A DNA stretch of 64,000 nucleotides from Conchocele bisecta (lineage: Eukaryota > Mollusca > Bivalvia > Lucinida > Thyasiridae), in NCBI GenBank assembly GCA_029237695.1, contig CM055279.1:57919530-57983529 (forward strand), written 5' to 3'. Numbering within the stretch: the first letter of the stretch is position 1; each line of letters opens with the position of its first letter. Shown one piece after another: positions 1 through 11,949 of the stretch. A program made the translations under genes and the position numbers. The notes below the pieces were generated by a model. The model saw nothing but the letters and a program-made list of their open reading frames with translations, was not told the DNA's origin and did no database searches.

Positions 1-99
1 AATGTGAATCGAGAGGGCGGATCTTTTTAATATATTTCTTTTGTTTGAGATGTTCGTCTCAGATTTTTTCAAGTCGCCAGATGCATAATTTTTATATGT

Positions 100-750
100 T
101 CTATAAAGTTACTTTATACTGCCACCATTGCTCCATGTAGCATAATAAAGGGGGATGAATAAATGTTGTTTATATTTGAAGAAACCTAATATACCTGAAG
201 TGCTGATTTTGCCTTTATTTTTTCACCTTTGACCCCTAATCGCGGCCTCGGATTGGTCAGTCTCAACAGCAAATTCAAGATGGTGGCGGATTTTAAAATC
301 TAAATTGCTGTCGATTCAGCTGAATTTTGTTCAATTTTATAGTATATACGACATAACCAACGACACGGACATGTCCATCATGGTTTTAATGCTTATTATA
401 ACAAATGTGGAGTCTAAAGCCAGTCAATAATGAAGCTCATCGTAAATAAATCTAAGATTTAATCGGATACAATGCCTAATCTACCTAGCGTGGACGCCGC
501 CATTTTGCTTTGAATGACGTCGCTAGATTTGTGACGTATGGCAAGGGAATGACGTCAAAAACATGACGTCACGCACGCTCAACCAATTATGTTCAGTATG
601 AGGTATAAATTAAATACATGATTAGTGCCGTCGAATATAAAATATATTCGGTTTCGCCCCAGCAACTTTATAGAGGCTCGCTAAAGCTTGCCCCAATAAA
701 GCTGTCTAAGGCTCAACCGAATATATTTTATATTCGACGGCACTAACCAT
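100..750. repeat. Dispersed repeat R1, copy 1, ending in a 30-bp-arm hairpin
   Basis: Two parts of this stretch recur side by side at 34850-35045: the segment near 115-205 (containing 'aataaatgttgtttatat') and the segment 660-744. The second part ends in an inverted repeat with arms 624-653 and 715-744 (starting 'agtgccgtcgaatataaaat'), a stem of about 30 bp around a 60-base loop. The 34.9-kb copy lacks the left arm and the intervening 420 bases. It looks like a non-autonomous element; no coding capacity is seen. TGACGTCA-like motifs lie at 551 and 564. Confidence 0.55.
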
Positions 751-1350
751 ATATTTACTATGTAACCTATTTTTAAGATTTTTATCCGACACAATTGGAT
801 TTAACATGTTGATCATGTGGCAAATTTACAGTCCAATTTTATTTATCCACGACGATAAATTGCTCTACACGGTGATATCTGAGAACCAGAGTACTTTTTT
901 ATGGCCCAAGTTAACTGTATTGCCGGTGCCTTCGGGTAGTGTTGTTGTTTTATCCTTCATATAAAACCGAATAACTGTGTTAAGCTTATGGTGCTTACAT
1001 AGTTCAGCCAACTTCGTGTTTCACCGGCGCCATGCATGGCAAATGTCTATACCTTACAGATTTTGGCGTCTGACGTGAAACTGTCGATGTCCTAACCGTA
1101 CAGACATATTTTTGCTCCACTGGCTTCCGCAGTCTTTACTGTCCAGTAGTGATTTGTTTCCAAGTCTTTTTTGACATATGTGCAATTAAAGTGTGGAAAC
1201 GAGAGACACATATTTGGAAAGAGCATCAATCAATGATGTAATATCAAATGACAGATTCAAAATTCATTCAGAAATGACTGCATGCGAGCTCAGTAAAGAC
1301 CGTCCTCTCGCTTCATTTTTAAAATGTTCACATTTTTTTTGGTCGTTCCT
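751..1350. other. No recognisable feature
   Basis: AT-rich unique-looking sequence. Short open frames are present but none resembles a known protein or has a convincing context. Confidence 0.4.
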
Positions 1351-1351
1351 G

Positions 1352-1834
1352 CTTATATCACAGGCATTCGGCATGTTTCGGCTTTCATCGGTATATCTAC
1401 ATGTGAACACGGCTTCTAATGTTGTCAGACACGACCTCGTATCATAACAAAATAACATGTTCAAAATTGTAATTTTCTATACATTCTATTTATTTCTGCA
1501 GGATATCGATAGTTCTCAAATGATCATATGAACTTGCCACTACAATATTGACGTTAGAGCCTTAAACACATTATTTCATTTGTTATGATACCAGGTTGTG
1601 TCTGACCTAGGAAAAGAAGCTGTAATTTGATATTATTTGCATAAATATGTTCTATGCTTTTTTAGCAAGATAACAATAATTCTCAAATGAACATGTGCAC
1701 TTTCCGCCAAAATATTCACATTAGAGTTAATAAAATCGCGCAATGTGTTATGATACGAAGTTAGAAGCCTTGTTCATATATATAGAGTTATACCGATGAA
1801 AGCTGAAACACGTCGAATGCCTGTGGCTTATATT
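1352..1834. mobile_element. Small inverted-repeat element (MITE-like)
   Basis: Imperfect inverted arms of about 48 bp at 1352-1400 and 1785-1834 share 'ggctttcatcggtatatcta'-type sequence. Inside, two related segments of about 165 bp ('tctcaaatgaacatgtgcac' type) lie at about 1515 and 1680. There is no coding capacity. Its size and structure fit a non-autonomous DNA element. No target duplication was established. Confidence 0.5.
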
Positions 1835-2305
1835 AGCAAGAGATAAAGACAACATTTATACACAGTATCACCACGTTTATTTCGTGATTTTTGCTAGTTT
1901 TAAATGGGAAAACAGTAAAAATTGAAGCACTTACCTTGCTCACGCAAGTCTGCCATCTTGTGGGTGTCTTAATTTGCCAGCCCGTACAGCAGTGTGATAG
2001 GCTTGTGTGAAATATAAAGACTTTTGGTGAAAGGAAACAGAAATTATAACAATTATACCATATAATGCTGAAGAAGGCGTCAAAATGGTCGACGACACAC
2101 CGACAACCTTTACTTCTGAAGGCCATGCGAACATCTGAAAAAGTTAAATATGATTTTAATGCTACCAGAGTCTTGGTATAATGTACAATTCAGTAAATGT
2201 GGCGAATATACTTACAAAATAAAGGTTTCTTTATCTTACTGCAGTAAATAAATATATAAATAAAGGTTTCTTATATATATATATTATATATATGAACTTA
2301 TGCCA

Positions 2306-2341
<36 letters not shown>

Positions 2342-2434
2342 TACATGTCTAAAATGGTAACAATACAATAAAAGCACTACCAGTACTATAAGAATGACTC
2401 AGGTTTTATGTGTGAAATCATAAGTGTGCAATTT
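1835..2434. other. AT-rich spacer with TA microsatellites
   Basis: Contains two (TA)n runs, at about 2271-2294 and 2307-2337. Otherwise nothing recognisable. The antisense open frames here have no family resemblance. Confidence 0.5.
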
Positions 2435-4721
2435 TTAAAGGTACATGCCCACTCTGTAGGCACACAATGTTCTTTATAGGAATTAAATAAGTGTACAATT
2501 GTGTCACTATTCCACCAGTTCTAAAAATTACAAGTGCCCGGTATACAGATATAATTATTTCGTAATATTTATTTTACTGATAGTGACGTGGTATCAGCTA
2601 ATTTTCATATGCAAATGAAGCATGATATATTTTAATTATTTATACCAATTAAATGCGTCACCTGAAAAAACAATATTGTTGACAGATTATAAAGTATGAT
2701 CATTGCACACCAAACAAGAAAATGCGGCGTGTTGGCACACAAATGCCCCCAGTGGCAGAGATTGGAGAAACTGTGGCAAAGTTAATTAACCAAAAGTGAT
2801 AAGTATTCATAAGCATAGTTCTGAAGGTCAAATGGTGAAGGTCATATTTAGGGGACCATGATTGTGTGACATTTGTGCACAATTATGAAGTTTTGAAATA
2901 TTAAAGTAATCCTTCAATGGATATAGAAGATATGACAAGACTTGAGTAACTCCGGCAAACTTCTTAATATTACGGGCAGCAAGGATGTGTGTGGCAAACT
3001 TCTTAATATTACGGGCAGCAAGTATGTGTGGCAAACTTCTTAATATTACGGGCAGCAAATGTGTGTGGCAAACTTCTTAATATTACAGGCAGCAAGTGTG
3101 TGTGGCAAACTTCTTAATATTACAGGTAGCAAATGTGTGTGGCAAACTTCTTAATATTACAGGCAGCAAATGTGTGTGGCAAACTTCTTAATATTACAGG
3201 CAGCAAGTGTGTGTGGCAAACTTCTTAATATTACGGGCAGCAAATGTGTGGCAAACTTCTTAATATTACGGGCAGCAAGTGTGTGTGGCAAACTTTTAAT
3301 ATTACGGGCAGCAAGGTGTGTGCAAACTTCTTAATATTACGCAGCAATGTGTGGTGGCAAACTTCTTAATATTACGGCAGCAAAATGTGTGTGGATCAAA
3401 CTTCTAATATTACGGGCAGCAATGTGTGTGGCAAATTTTTCTAAATTAATTATTGGGCAGCAAGTAAACTGGATGTATTATTACAGGGCAGCAAGTGTGT
3501 GTGGCAAATTCTTAATATTCGGGCAGCATGTGTGTGGCAAACTTCTTAATATTACGGCAGCAATGTGTGTGGCAAATTCTTAATATTAAGGCAGCAAGTG
3601 TGTGTGGCAAAACTTCTTAATATTACGGGCAGCAAGGATGTGTGGCAAACTTCTTATATTACGGGCAGCAAGTGTGTGTTGCAAACTTCTTAATATTATT
3701 AGGGCAGCAATGTGTGTGTGGCAAACTTCTTAATATTACAGGCGCAGTGTGTAAATTTTATTACGGGCAAGCAATGTGTGTGCAAACTTCTTAATATTAC
3801 GGCAGCAAGTGTGTGTGGCAAACTTCTTAATATTACAGGGCAGCAAATGTGTGTGGCTAAATTCTTAATATTAGGGCAGCAAGTGTGTGTGGCAAATTCT
3901 TAATATTACGGGTGCAGCAGTGTGTGTGGCAAACTTCTTAATATTACAGGCAGCAATGTGTGTGGCAAAACTTCTTAATATTACAGGCAGAAGCAAATTG
4001 TGTGTGTGGAAATTCTTATTAGGGCAGCAAGTGTGTGTGGCAAACTTCTTAATATTACAGGGCAGCGGGCAAGCTGTATGTGTGGCAATCTTCTTTAATA
4101 TTACGACAAGTGAATGTGTGGCAAATTAATATTACGGGCAGCTAAGGTGGATGTGTGGTGGCAAACTTCTTAATATTACGGGCAGCAAGGATGTGTGGCA
4201 AACTTCTTAATATTACGGGCAGCAAGGATGTGTGGCAAACTAATATTACGGGCAGCAAATGTGTGTGGCAAACTTCTTAATATTACGGGCAGAAAGGATG
4301 TGTGGCATTTGTCCAGAGATTTGATGTATTGAAATATTAAAGTAATCTACCAAGGGATATAGAAGTTATGACGCGGTGGTATCAGGCTATTTTTATATGC
4401 AAATGAGGCATGATATGTTTTATTTATACTAATTAAATGTGTCACCTGAAAAATAATATATTCAACAGATTATAATGTATGATCATTACACATCGAAAAA
4501 TAAATAAAGGGAATAAATAGTAATGTCCGTTAACATTTTAAGGAAACACGGTTATCGCCCCTGATATCGGTGTGAAAATTTACTTCTGATATAAAATGTA
4601 TAATAATGTCAATCAATATGTGGGGTAATGGTGAATGAATGTTTATTTTGCCAGAAAATGTCTCAAATGATGTCTGATATAAATAACATTTTGTGCCTAC
4701 TGAGTGGGCATGAACCTTTAA
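2435..4721 (+). mobile_element. MITE family M1, copy 1, expanded by an internal minisatellite
   Basis: The left terminus reads 'ttaaaggtacatgcccac' and the right terminus its near-complement 'gtgggcatgaacctttaa'. Complete copies occur at 18145-18684 (540 bp) and inverted at 33133-33574. All share internal blocks such as the one around 'ctgatagtgacg' and 'catatgcaaatgaggcatga'. This copy is about 2.3 kb because a 37-bp minisatellite fills its middle. It has no coding capacity and is a non-autonomous inverted-terminal-repeat element. Confidence 0.75.
2955..4308 (+). repeat. 37-bp minisatellite, about 36 units
   Basis: The unit is approximately 'gtgtgtggcaaacttcttaa' followed by 'tattacgggcagcaaat'. 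Units at both ends are clean and nearly identical. Units from about 3290 to 4140 carry many single-base deletions and insertions and a few larger changes. The open frames across it (repeated CGKLLNIT-type peptides) are by-products of the repetition. Confidence 0.92.
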
Positions 4722-5500
4722 TGTTGGAAAATATTGTGAAGTTCAAAAGGTCATAATAGGGGCAGCACGGATGTATACTGTGTTAAAATATTTAAGTAAT
4801 CCTTCAAGGCATATATAAAAGTTATGACATAATTGAGAAACTCTGGTGTACTTCTTAATGTGCCGGACACAGTCCAAACACTATGCCTCCGGCTCTACCA
4901 AGACAGGGGGCATACTATAGGAATGAATGGCCTTTTTGTGGAATTTATCGGGGTATAAACTTGGAAAAGTCGCGGGAATACTGGACGAAGTGATAAAAAA
5001 TTACAATTTACAATCATATCCACCTGTCCAAGGGGGGTAAATCCCAACTTCAGAACTCAATATTTACAATCAAAATATATATTCAGTCCTGAAATTAGAA
5101 CAACCTGATCTGGTGCCAGGCCCTCGCCACACCAGCATCATTTATCCCATCCCCTAAAAGTAATAGGATTAGCGCTAATCTTACTTTTATATATGGGACA
5201 TAGCCCGACTCAACTCTTACATACAAGAAAGCCAAAAATGTACATGAGGGCCAAATCCGGTATAGTGGGTTCAGGAAAGTATGAACCCAATCGTTAAGCC
5301 AGTTTAGTCGCCTTTTACGACAAGCAATGGCTACTGCAGCACTATTCTCAGGATCAGTTGATCCCGCCCCGGTGCCTGCACGGGGCTTTCCCACAGAGTA
5401 CAGAGAATAAATACTAATGATGTATAATGATGCCAATCATAATCTATATGTGGGGTAATGGTGAATGAATGTTTAGTTTGCCAGAAAATCTCATATCTAC
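4722..5500. repeat. Rearranged pieces of M1 plus a SINE-like conserved segment
   Basis: Around 4730-4870 and 5405-5485 blocks of the M1 element recur (for example 'tggggtaatggtgaatgaat' at both about 4620 and 5450). Between them, about 5295-5400, lies a segment with 'gtcgccttttacgacaagca' followed by 'ggtgcctgcacggggctttc'. I associate this with a conserved block found in marine-invertebrate SINEs. No complete SINE head is visible, so it is probably a truncated copy. Confidence 0.45.
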
Positions 5501-6233
5501 AGAATATACATGTACAAAACTATCTGTCTCCCTATATAACCTAATGAGTTACAAGTTAAGAGTTAAAATTGACACCTGTGCTGCAAATGCCTAGAGTCAG
5601 GAGTTAAAATGTCCCAAATGGTCAATACTGAAACCCTGCAATTAATTATTATTGACTCATAGACAATAAATACATTTGCAACATAAAATAAGGTCACTGG
5701 TGAATGTGTTGCTTGCAATCATGATCATGTAAATCATTCCCGGAACATGTAAGACTGAATTACTCGTGTGATGTGAAGAGCACATGGCCACCCACCCTGT
5801 AGTGAGCCGGCTATCTCCCGTGGGGACAGCACCTCGTCCACGACGTAATGACTCACACCCGTTCTGTTCAGCAGGTCATCTCTCGCCACCGGGATTGCAA
5901 ACTCAAAATTCATCGCAGATATCTGAAGACAACGACGATTATATACATCATGTACCGGTACAACTATTCATATATTGAAACATTTTCCCACACAGGGACC
6001 CCTTAGAACTCGGGAAACGAAATTGTTGACTGCTATTCTCAGAGCTCCAGATAAGGTGTGTATTGGCATATGTTATGCACTTATGTTTGCAGAATATGCA
6101 ATGATTAATGTGGGAGTACAAAATACTCACAGCAATGTGTAAATACGTATTGATTTCAAATTGAGTAGTGAAAATACTGTAATAAAGTTGAAAATTTGCT
6201 TAGTTGAGCTGCAAAAAGCAAATTTGAGAAACT
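5501..6233. other. No recognisable feature
   Basis: No gene or repeat was identified. A somewhat GC-rich patch at 5784-5900 has a short open frame without recognisable homology. Confidence 0.4.
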
Positions 6234-6533
6234 CAGTAGCGAGGGTAATTGTATTAACAGACAGACGTACGATCAGTAGCGAGGGTAATTGTATTAACAG
6301 ACAGACGTACGATCAGTAGCGAGGGTAATTGTATTAACAGACAGACGTACGATCAGTAGCGAGGGTAATTGTATTAACAGACGTACGATCAGTAGAGAGG
6401 GTAATTGTATTAACAGACAGACGTACGATCAGTAGCGAGGGTAATTGTATTAACAGACAGACGTACGATCAGTAGCGAGGGTAATTGTATTAACAGACAG
6501 ACGTACGATCAGTAGCGAGGGTAATTGTATTAA
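6234..6533 (+). repeat. 40-bp tandem repeat, 8 copies
   Basis: The unit begins 'cagtagcgagggtaattgta' and ends 'cagacagacgtacgat'. Copies start at 6234, 6274, 6314, 6354, 6390, 6430, 6470 and 6510 (last one partial). Copy 4 lacks 4 bp (one 'acag'), and copy 5 has one substitution (agtagagagg). Identity is otherwise complete, so the array is young. There are no unique spacers, so it is not a CRISPR array. Confidence 0.95.
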
Positions 6534-7119
6534 TGTGGAAGGATGTATCGTTACTAAGTAATGCATATTAGCTGAAGGCAAACAGAAATTATAGGTGATT
6601 TGAGAAACTGTTACAAAAACTTTCAAAATGTAAACGGACAGGGCGAAACCTATAGGGCACCGCCGATTCTCGGTGGGGTCCTAATAATACATTTATAGAT
6701 TTGTAAAATATAATTTGAATTTGAAATCTGGGGCAATACTCTTTAGATACAAAACTTATCTGGAGCACTGTATTCTTTTACATGCATATTTTGTCATCTT
6801 TCTCAATAAAAACACGGTTTGACAGTACAATAGAATCATTTGAATTTCCGATAGAAATGATGCTAAAGTGCTGTCAAAGCATGTTTTTTTTTTATAAAAA
6901 AGGAATATAGACTGTCACCATAAATTATCAGAACGGATTTAGCATTGGCACTGAATGATGATCGTGTAAACTTCTCCCTTTCCCTATCCATGGTGATGTA
7001 ATAGAGGAGGTAAAAGAAAACTAGAAATGTGGCCTGTCGGCACACGAATACCTCCACTGGCAGCCAAAGAAAACGAGGCATTTTTGATTATAAGCCATTT
7101 AGCCGAGCATTAAGGTTTC
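6534..7119. other. Spacer with a short Helitron-tail-like hairpin
   Basis: At about 6640-6690 'ctatagggcaccgccgattc' is followed by 'tcggtggggtcctaata'. This resembles the 3' hairpin plus CTAAT-type end of mollusc Helitron-like elements. Otherwise no feature. Confidence 0.35.
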
Positions 7120-8222
7120 AAACGCATCAAGTCTGTGACCTTGACCCTGGGCATAGTGAGATAATCCATGCATCGGTGTAGAAGATATAGAGCGGAAGGG
7201 AATTTCAATAAGTTTGACCTTTGACCTTCAACTATGACCTTGGACGTAGGTGCGTGGTTATTGATCGCGACACACCTTCTCATCATGAGAAACATTTGGC
7301 CAAGCCATTTGATAATCCATGCATCGGTGTAGAAGATAGAGCGGAAGGGAATGTTCAATAGTTTGACCTTTGACCTTCAACTGTGACCTTGACCTTGGAC
7401 GTAGGTTGCGTGGTTATTGATCGCGACACACCTTCTCATCCTGAGAAACATTTTGCCAAGGTGCAAGGATTTGTTTATAATCCATGTTCGATCGGTGTAG
7501 AAGAGAGCGGAAGGGAATTTTTTTTTTTAATATTTGTTCAGTTTAGACCTTTGACCTTGATCTTGGACGTAGGTGCGTGGTTATTGATCGCGACACACCT
7601 TCTCATCCTGAGAAACATTTGTGCCAAGGCATTTGATAATCCATGCATCGGTGTAGAAGATGTAGAGCGGAAGGGAATTTCAATAGGTTTGACCTTTGAC
7701 CTTCAACTGTGACCTTGACCTTGGACGTAGGTGCGTGGTTATTGATCGCGACACACCTTCTCATCATGAGAAACATTTGTGCCAAGCCATTTGATAATCC
7801 ATGCATCAGTGTAGAAGATATAGAGCGGAAGGGAATTTCAATAGGTTTGACCTTTGACCTTCAACTGTGACCTTGACCTTGGATGTAGGTGCGTGGTTAT
7901 TGATCGCAACACACCTTCTCATCATGAGAAACATTTGTGCCAAGCCATTTGATAATCCATGCATCGGTGTAGAAGATATAGAGCGGAAGGGAATTTCAAT
8001 AGGTTTGACATTTGACCTTCAACTGTGACCTTGACCTTGGATGTAGGTGCGTGGTTATTGATCGCGACACACCTTCTCATCATGAGAAACATTTGTGCGA
8101 AGCCATTTGATAATCCATGCATGGGTGTAGAAGATATAGAGCGGAAGGGAATTTCCGACCGACCGACCGACAAGCTGACTCCTATATACCCCCTCAAACT
8201 TTGTTTGTGGGGGTATAACAAG
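7120..8222 (+). mobile_element. Tandem-core element (pearl/Helentron-like), six units of about 157 bp
   Basis: A unit containing 'ggtgcgtggttattgatcgc' recurs at 7249, 7405, 7572, 7730, 7888 and 8046. Each unit starts with a 'tttgaccttcaactgtgacc' run and ends with 'gagcggaagggaatttc'. A truncated unit precedes them (about 7126-7195). The array finishes in (ccga)n microsatellite sequence and a terminal hairpin formed by 'taccccctcaaactttg' and 'tttgtgggggta' at about 8195-8217. Tandem core, microsatellite and terminal hairpin is the architecture of bivalve pearl-type elements, which are considered Helitron-related. There is no protein-coding capacity; open frames here reflect the repeats. Confidence 0.7.
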
Positions 8223-8640
8223 TTTGATCCTTTATATCAGTTTATATCCTTAGTGATCATGGTACATGTATGTGTTGTCTGTGATATAAAGTATATATTA
8301 CAACTGTCCTATATGGTATACACCTGTGGACTCGATATAACCTCAATTACGCTGTTGTACGGAACTATGTCCTTACAATTCACCGTCCTTACAATTCACC
8401 CTGAAATGTAGGAAAACTCCCTCAGTAATGCAGAACACATGAGCACGAACACAGACATGAACACGGTACAGACATATAATAATATTTATAATACAGGTAC
8501 ACTTATAACATGGCACAGTACAATACACTGAGACATGTGACACAGTCGAATGACAACATTGAATAATTGAGACACTGGGGTTGCTTGCTGGGTCGGACAG
8601 GGTAATTATGAACTTAGGATATAATCCGCATGGGAATAAT
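8223..8640. other. No recognisable feature
   Basis: Contains a short duplication ('cttacaattcaccctgaaat' region near 8380) and simple AT-rich sequence. No gene is seen. Confidence 0.4.
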
Positions 8641-8775
8641 AGGACCCGGCTTCAATCGCAATTTAAATTTTATCACAGGTCCAGCGGACTTGTTGCTTGT
8701 AAAATACAACGGTCCGACATTAAAATTTGCAGGTCCAGGATCTCGGACCAGTGCTATTTTCAGGCCCTGAAACAG
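8641..8775. repeat. Dispersed repeat shared with about 19140-19240
   Basis: The block with 'ggtccagcggacttgttgct' through 'tgctattttcaggccctga' is about 90% alike to about 19140-19240. The open frames through both copies differ in phase and carry no known motif, so it is treated as a dispersed repeat rather than a gene. Confidence 0.6.
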
Positions 8776-8974
8776 CAGACGACAAAATTTAATTCAGCAT
8801 TGTAATGTTTAAACTCCATGTATCAGCAGCCAGAACGGCATCCAAATGCTACAAGCCCCGACAGACTTTCACAAGCCCGGACTGAGCCCAGAAACTGAAT
8901 AATGAACTTTAGCATACATATACATGTACAGAGGACCTCTCACTTCTAAGTCCAAAAACAGAAATAATCCATGA
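8776..8974. other. Short spacer without a recognised feature
   Basis: Nothing identified between the dispersed repeat and the hairpin element. Confidence 0.4.
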
Positions 8975-9285
8975 CCAGTAGCCCATTTCATCAAAATTGC
9001 AAAGTATACTTTCCTAGCAAAGTATACTTTGAGGGAGAAATTTTCAATTTTAAAATAAATTTATTAATTTTTATTATACTGAATTTATTACATTATCACA
9101 GCCAATTTTGGCTGTGATAATGTAATAAATTCAGTATAATAATTCTGCATAGTTTTAATCATCAAATATATGCAATCGTTAGTTCTGCATGAAATAATGC
9201 ATTTCGGAAAAATCAATGATTGCTCCCTCAAAGTATACTTTGCTAGGAAAGAATACTTTGCAATTTTGATGAAATCGGCTACTGG
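8975..9285. mobile_element. Nested double-hairpin element
   Basis: Outer inverted arms lie at about 8975-9036 and 9224-9285 (containing 'catcaaaattgcaaagtata'). Within them lies a second, near-perfect palindrome: arms 9071-9105 and 9108-9142, 35 bp with a 2-base loop, centred on 'gccaa tt ttggc'. The whole 311-bp unit can fold into one long stem. It is probably a foldback MITE, possibly one hairpin element inserted inside another. The antisense and sense open frames here have no homology. Confidence 0.75.
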
Positions 9286-9589
9286 TGGTCAAAAAAAAAA
9301 TCAAAATGCACTATGTATCTCTACACACCTACAATCTACTCCAGTACCCAGGGGTACATGTAGGAACAGTTCCAAATGCCAAATCCTGAAAATGACTGAA
9401 CAAACATAGTTTTGCACCCACAAATGTGTGAAAATGTGCTTCCCATGTTGAAACATTAGTATTTTTTTTGGCAAATATCAGGAATCACAAATCCTGATTT
9501 CAGAATATATCCTGAAAATTCCCACCCCTGAGTACTATCCGTAGCCAGAGTTACAGTCAATGTACAATTCCACTTATAGGCTTCCTATA
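9286..9589. other. Spacer
   Basis: No feature recognised apart from short A- and T-rich runs. Confidence 0.4.
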
Positions 9590-9775
9590 TAGGCTTCTCC
9601 CCCCTGGAAATCTCCCCCACTGTGGGGGAATATTTCCAGGGTCGAGCCTGGAAATATCCCCCCCCGGGGAAGAATTTCCTACGAAATTCTCCCCCCCCCC
9701 CCCAGGCTCGACCCTAGGAAATTCTCCCCCCCCCCCCACCCTGGAAATTCTCCCCCCCACCCACCCAAAAGTTTG
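9590..9775. repeat. C-homopolymer-rich low-complexity block with internal inverted copies
   Basis: Repeated modules of 'cctggaaatctccccc' type occur in both orientations (for example 'tatttccagggtcgagcctg' against 'caggctcgaccctaggaaat'), separated by C runs of 7-14 bases. The antisense glycine-rich open frame here is a low-complexity artefact. Confidence 0.7.
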
Positions 9776-10440
9776 TGTTTGAATACTACAAAGCATAATT
9801 ATTTCCCACCAAACATGTGCACATAGGCACAATGCATGTCATTTGGTAGTATAAGAAAGGGGAACATAAAAAATCACCTCCCTCACACCCCACCCCAATC
9901 TACCCAGGGCTGTACAAATTGGAACGCCCGACGCCCGGGACAAGTCGGTTTTAATCTCGGGCAAGTGCCTCTATGCTGGAATTTAGTCACTATTTTCTGT
10001 TAGAACGTCCCGCCACAAGCCCGTTTTTTGGAACCGGACTGTCATAAACGTAATCCCAAAACTGACCACTTTATCGATCGATAACGCCGCGGGCGTCCTG
10101 GCGATTCGCAGCTACTGTGTTACACAGTAGTACCTGTGTATCGCAAGAAAGTGATATAGCAATCTACAGAGACCCTGATTATATTAATTTAATCAAATTT
10201 GAAAGTAATTAGCGAATTAGCGAAAATATTATGCGGCGATCGATGGTTATTGATTTATTTTATGTATGTTAACGTTTTCGTCTCACTGCGTCGACAGGCC
10301 AAGACACCTAACTTTAGAGAAATAAATGCATGTTCCTTCACAGGGTGGAAATGGAATTTAAGGTTCTTAATTTAAATTATCGTTTCTACGCGGCATATAA
10401 ACGAAGGAAAAAGTGAAATTGAATGGGATGGACATACTAT
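9776..10440. other. No recognisable gene
   Basis: The sequence at about 9900-10030 (with 'gacgcccgggacaagtcggt') has the look of an old dispersed repeat, but no second copy is in the window. Nothing else is recognised. Confidence 0.35.
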
Positions 10441-10444
10441 GAAG

Positions 10445-10535
10445 GTATGTTTGATTCCCAAGGCGATGTTTGAACCCACAACCTCCAGATTGGAAGTCGG
10501 TGTTCTAAGCCCTAGGCCACAACCCATTCCTTATA
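10445..10535 (-). repeat. tRNA-Gly(TCC)-like SINE head
   Basis: Read on the minus strand, this has a box-A-like 'tggcctagggc', an anticodon-loop-like 'cttccaa' (anticodon TCC, glycine) and a box-B-like 'ggttcaaacat'. The stems are imperfect, so it is not a functional tRNA. The layout fits the tRNA-derived head of a SINE, oriented minus. Confidence 0.6.
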
Positions 10536-10721
10536 AACGAAGGAAAGAAATGCTCCTAACGAGTGACCATACGTACTTAGAATAACAGCTGATGTAACGC
10601 GCGGTAAAGTGAAATGGCCTACGTGACAATTGTATTTCCTCGCCACCATATGAAACCAGACTCGAGAAACACAAATTAAGTTGTGGATTTCTGAATTTGT
10701 CAATTGTTTGTACGGTCTAAG

Positions 10722-10985
10722 AAATCAAACAAATGTGACAATTCTTTTTACAAAATATTAGAATCGTCTAAGGAGACAATTCTCATGTGTTGCCAAAACA
10801 TGTTTTATTAAGACATCGGACAAATGTGAAAAGAAAACCCGAATACCGGTACATTGATATTTCTTTACAAAAACATATTTTGACAACATTTGAGAATCGT
10901 CTTAGGAAACGATTCTCATGTGCTGCCAAATCTTGGTTTTATCAAGAAATCAAACAAATGTGAAAATGCACAAGCTAATGCGTAA
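10722..10985. repeat. Dispersed 'gagaatcgtc' hairpin repeat, copy group 1
   Basis: Several related modules contain 'ttctcatgtgctgccaaa' next to inverted 'gagaatcgtcttaggaaacg'. The same modules recur at about 15720-16850. They form small stem-loops around the TCTCATGT/ACATGAGA cores. Non-coding repeat family. Confidence 0.6.
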
Positions 10986-11949
10986 TTATCAATTCATCGG
11001 CGATGCGATGACGTGAGCGACTACATAGCGTGGTTTTGGTATGTTTGTTTCCACCGAATTCTAAAGGTCAGTCACACTTTGCACGTGAAACTGGATTACC
11101 GACTGATGATTGTAGACACCATCAGGTGTGCAGCTAGACCGAAAATGATTTGTCGCAAATGTGCTAATTGGGGATGGTGGGTACGGCCATATTTCTTTTT
11201 ATGTTACAACCTCGCGTTTTTGCGATCTCGATCTCGCCTTCCGCTTTTGGAAATACGATTTGCCCATGCATGTGTAGACAGCATGCGTGTTGGATTTGCG
11301 TTCTACGTACGTACATGCATATAAAGCATGCTAGTTCGAATTGCATTCTACGTACGTACGTACATGTAATGTATGCGCAAAACTCAATTTCAACACGCAT
11401 GCATTCTACACACACATATTACAGGCCCGTAGCCAGACCTGTTTGAAGAAGGGGGGGGGGGGGGAGGGGGGTAGTTTGGAAGGCCCAAGGGGACCTGAGG
11501 TATCTAGGGGGGTCCGGGAAAATTTGAAATATAGGTGGTCTGAAACGCAATTTCCTGCAATCTCCGCAACGGCTGAGCTTCTAACTGTGACGTTCCATAC
11601 ACGATTCTTTTTTTTCTCTGAAAAAGTGGACCTCGAGGTTGGGGGGGGATCGTTAGACCGCTGCGACCCCCCAGGCCTACGGGCCCACATAATGACATGA
11701 ACAAACGTATTTCCAAAAGCGGAAGGCGACATCGTGAAAAGACCGAGGCGAAAACGCGACATCGCGGTCTCGAAAATGCGAGATAGCCAGGCGAAAACGC
11801 GAGAATGAATACAATAGAATCTCCCGTTTTTGCCTCGCGATTTGGTCTCGCGTTTTCACGATCTTGTGTATAGGTCGACGATGCGATGCAGTAGCCTAAC
11901 CAATAACACGTATCAAAATATGTTTTTTTTTGCTCAATAAACGTGGCAG
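10986..11949. other. Repeat-rich non-coding stretch
   Basis: Contains alternating 'acgtacgtacatg' runs (11295-11370), a G homopolymer tract (about 11447-11475) and 'cgcgttttcgcgatctcg'-type modules at about 11720-11880 that recur at 15590-15700 and 16610-16790. Overlapping open frames on both strands look spurious. Confidence 0.5.

Noticed and set aside
3347..4129. Plus-strand open frames repeating CGKLLNIT-type peptides
   Set aside because: They arise from the 37-bp minisatellite, which is open in some phases when indels allow. No independent coding evidence.
6234..6533. CRISPR-like array
   Set aside because: Copies are directly adjacent with no unique spacers and the context is eukaryotic.
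7110..8411. Overlapping open frames on both strands
   Set aside because: Both follow the 157-bp tandem units of the pearl-like element.
9557..9832. Antisense glycine-rich 91-residue open frame
   Set aside because: Produced by poly-C/G low-complexity sequence.
10445..10535. Functional tRNA-Gly gene
   Set aside because: Acceptor and anticodon stems are mismatched and box A is imperfect; better explained as a SINE head.
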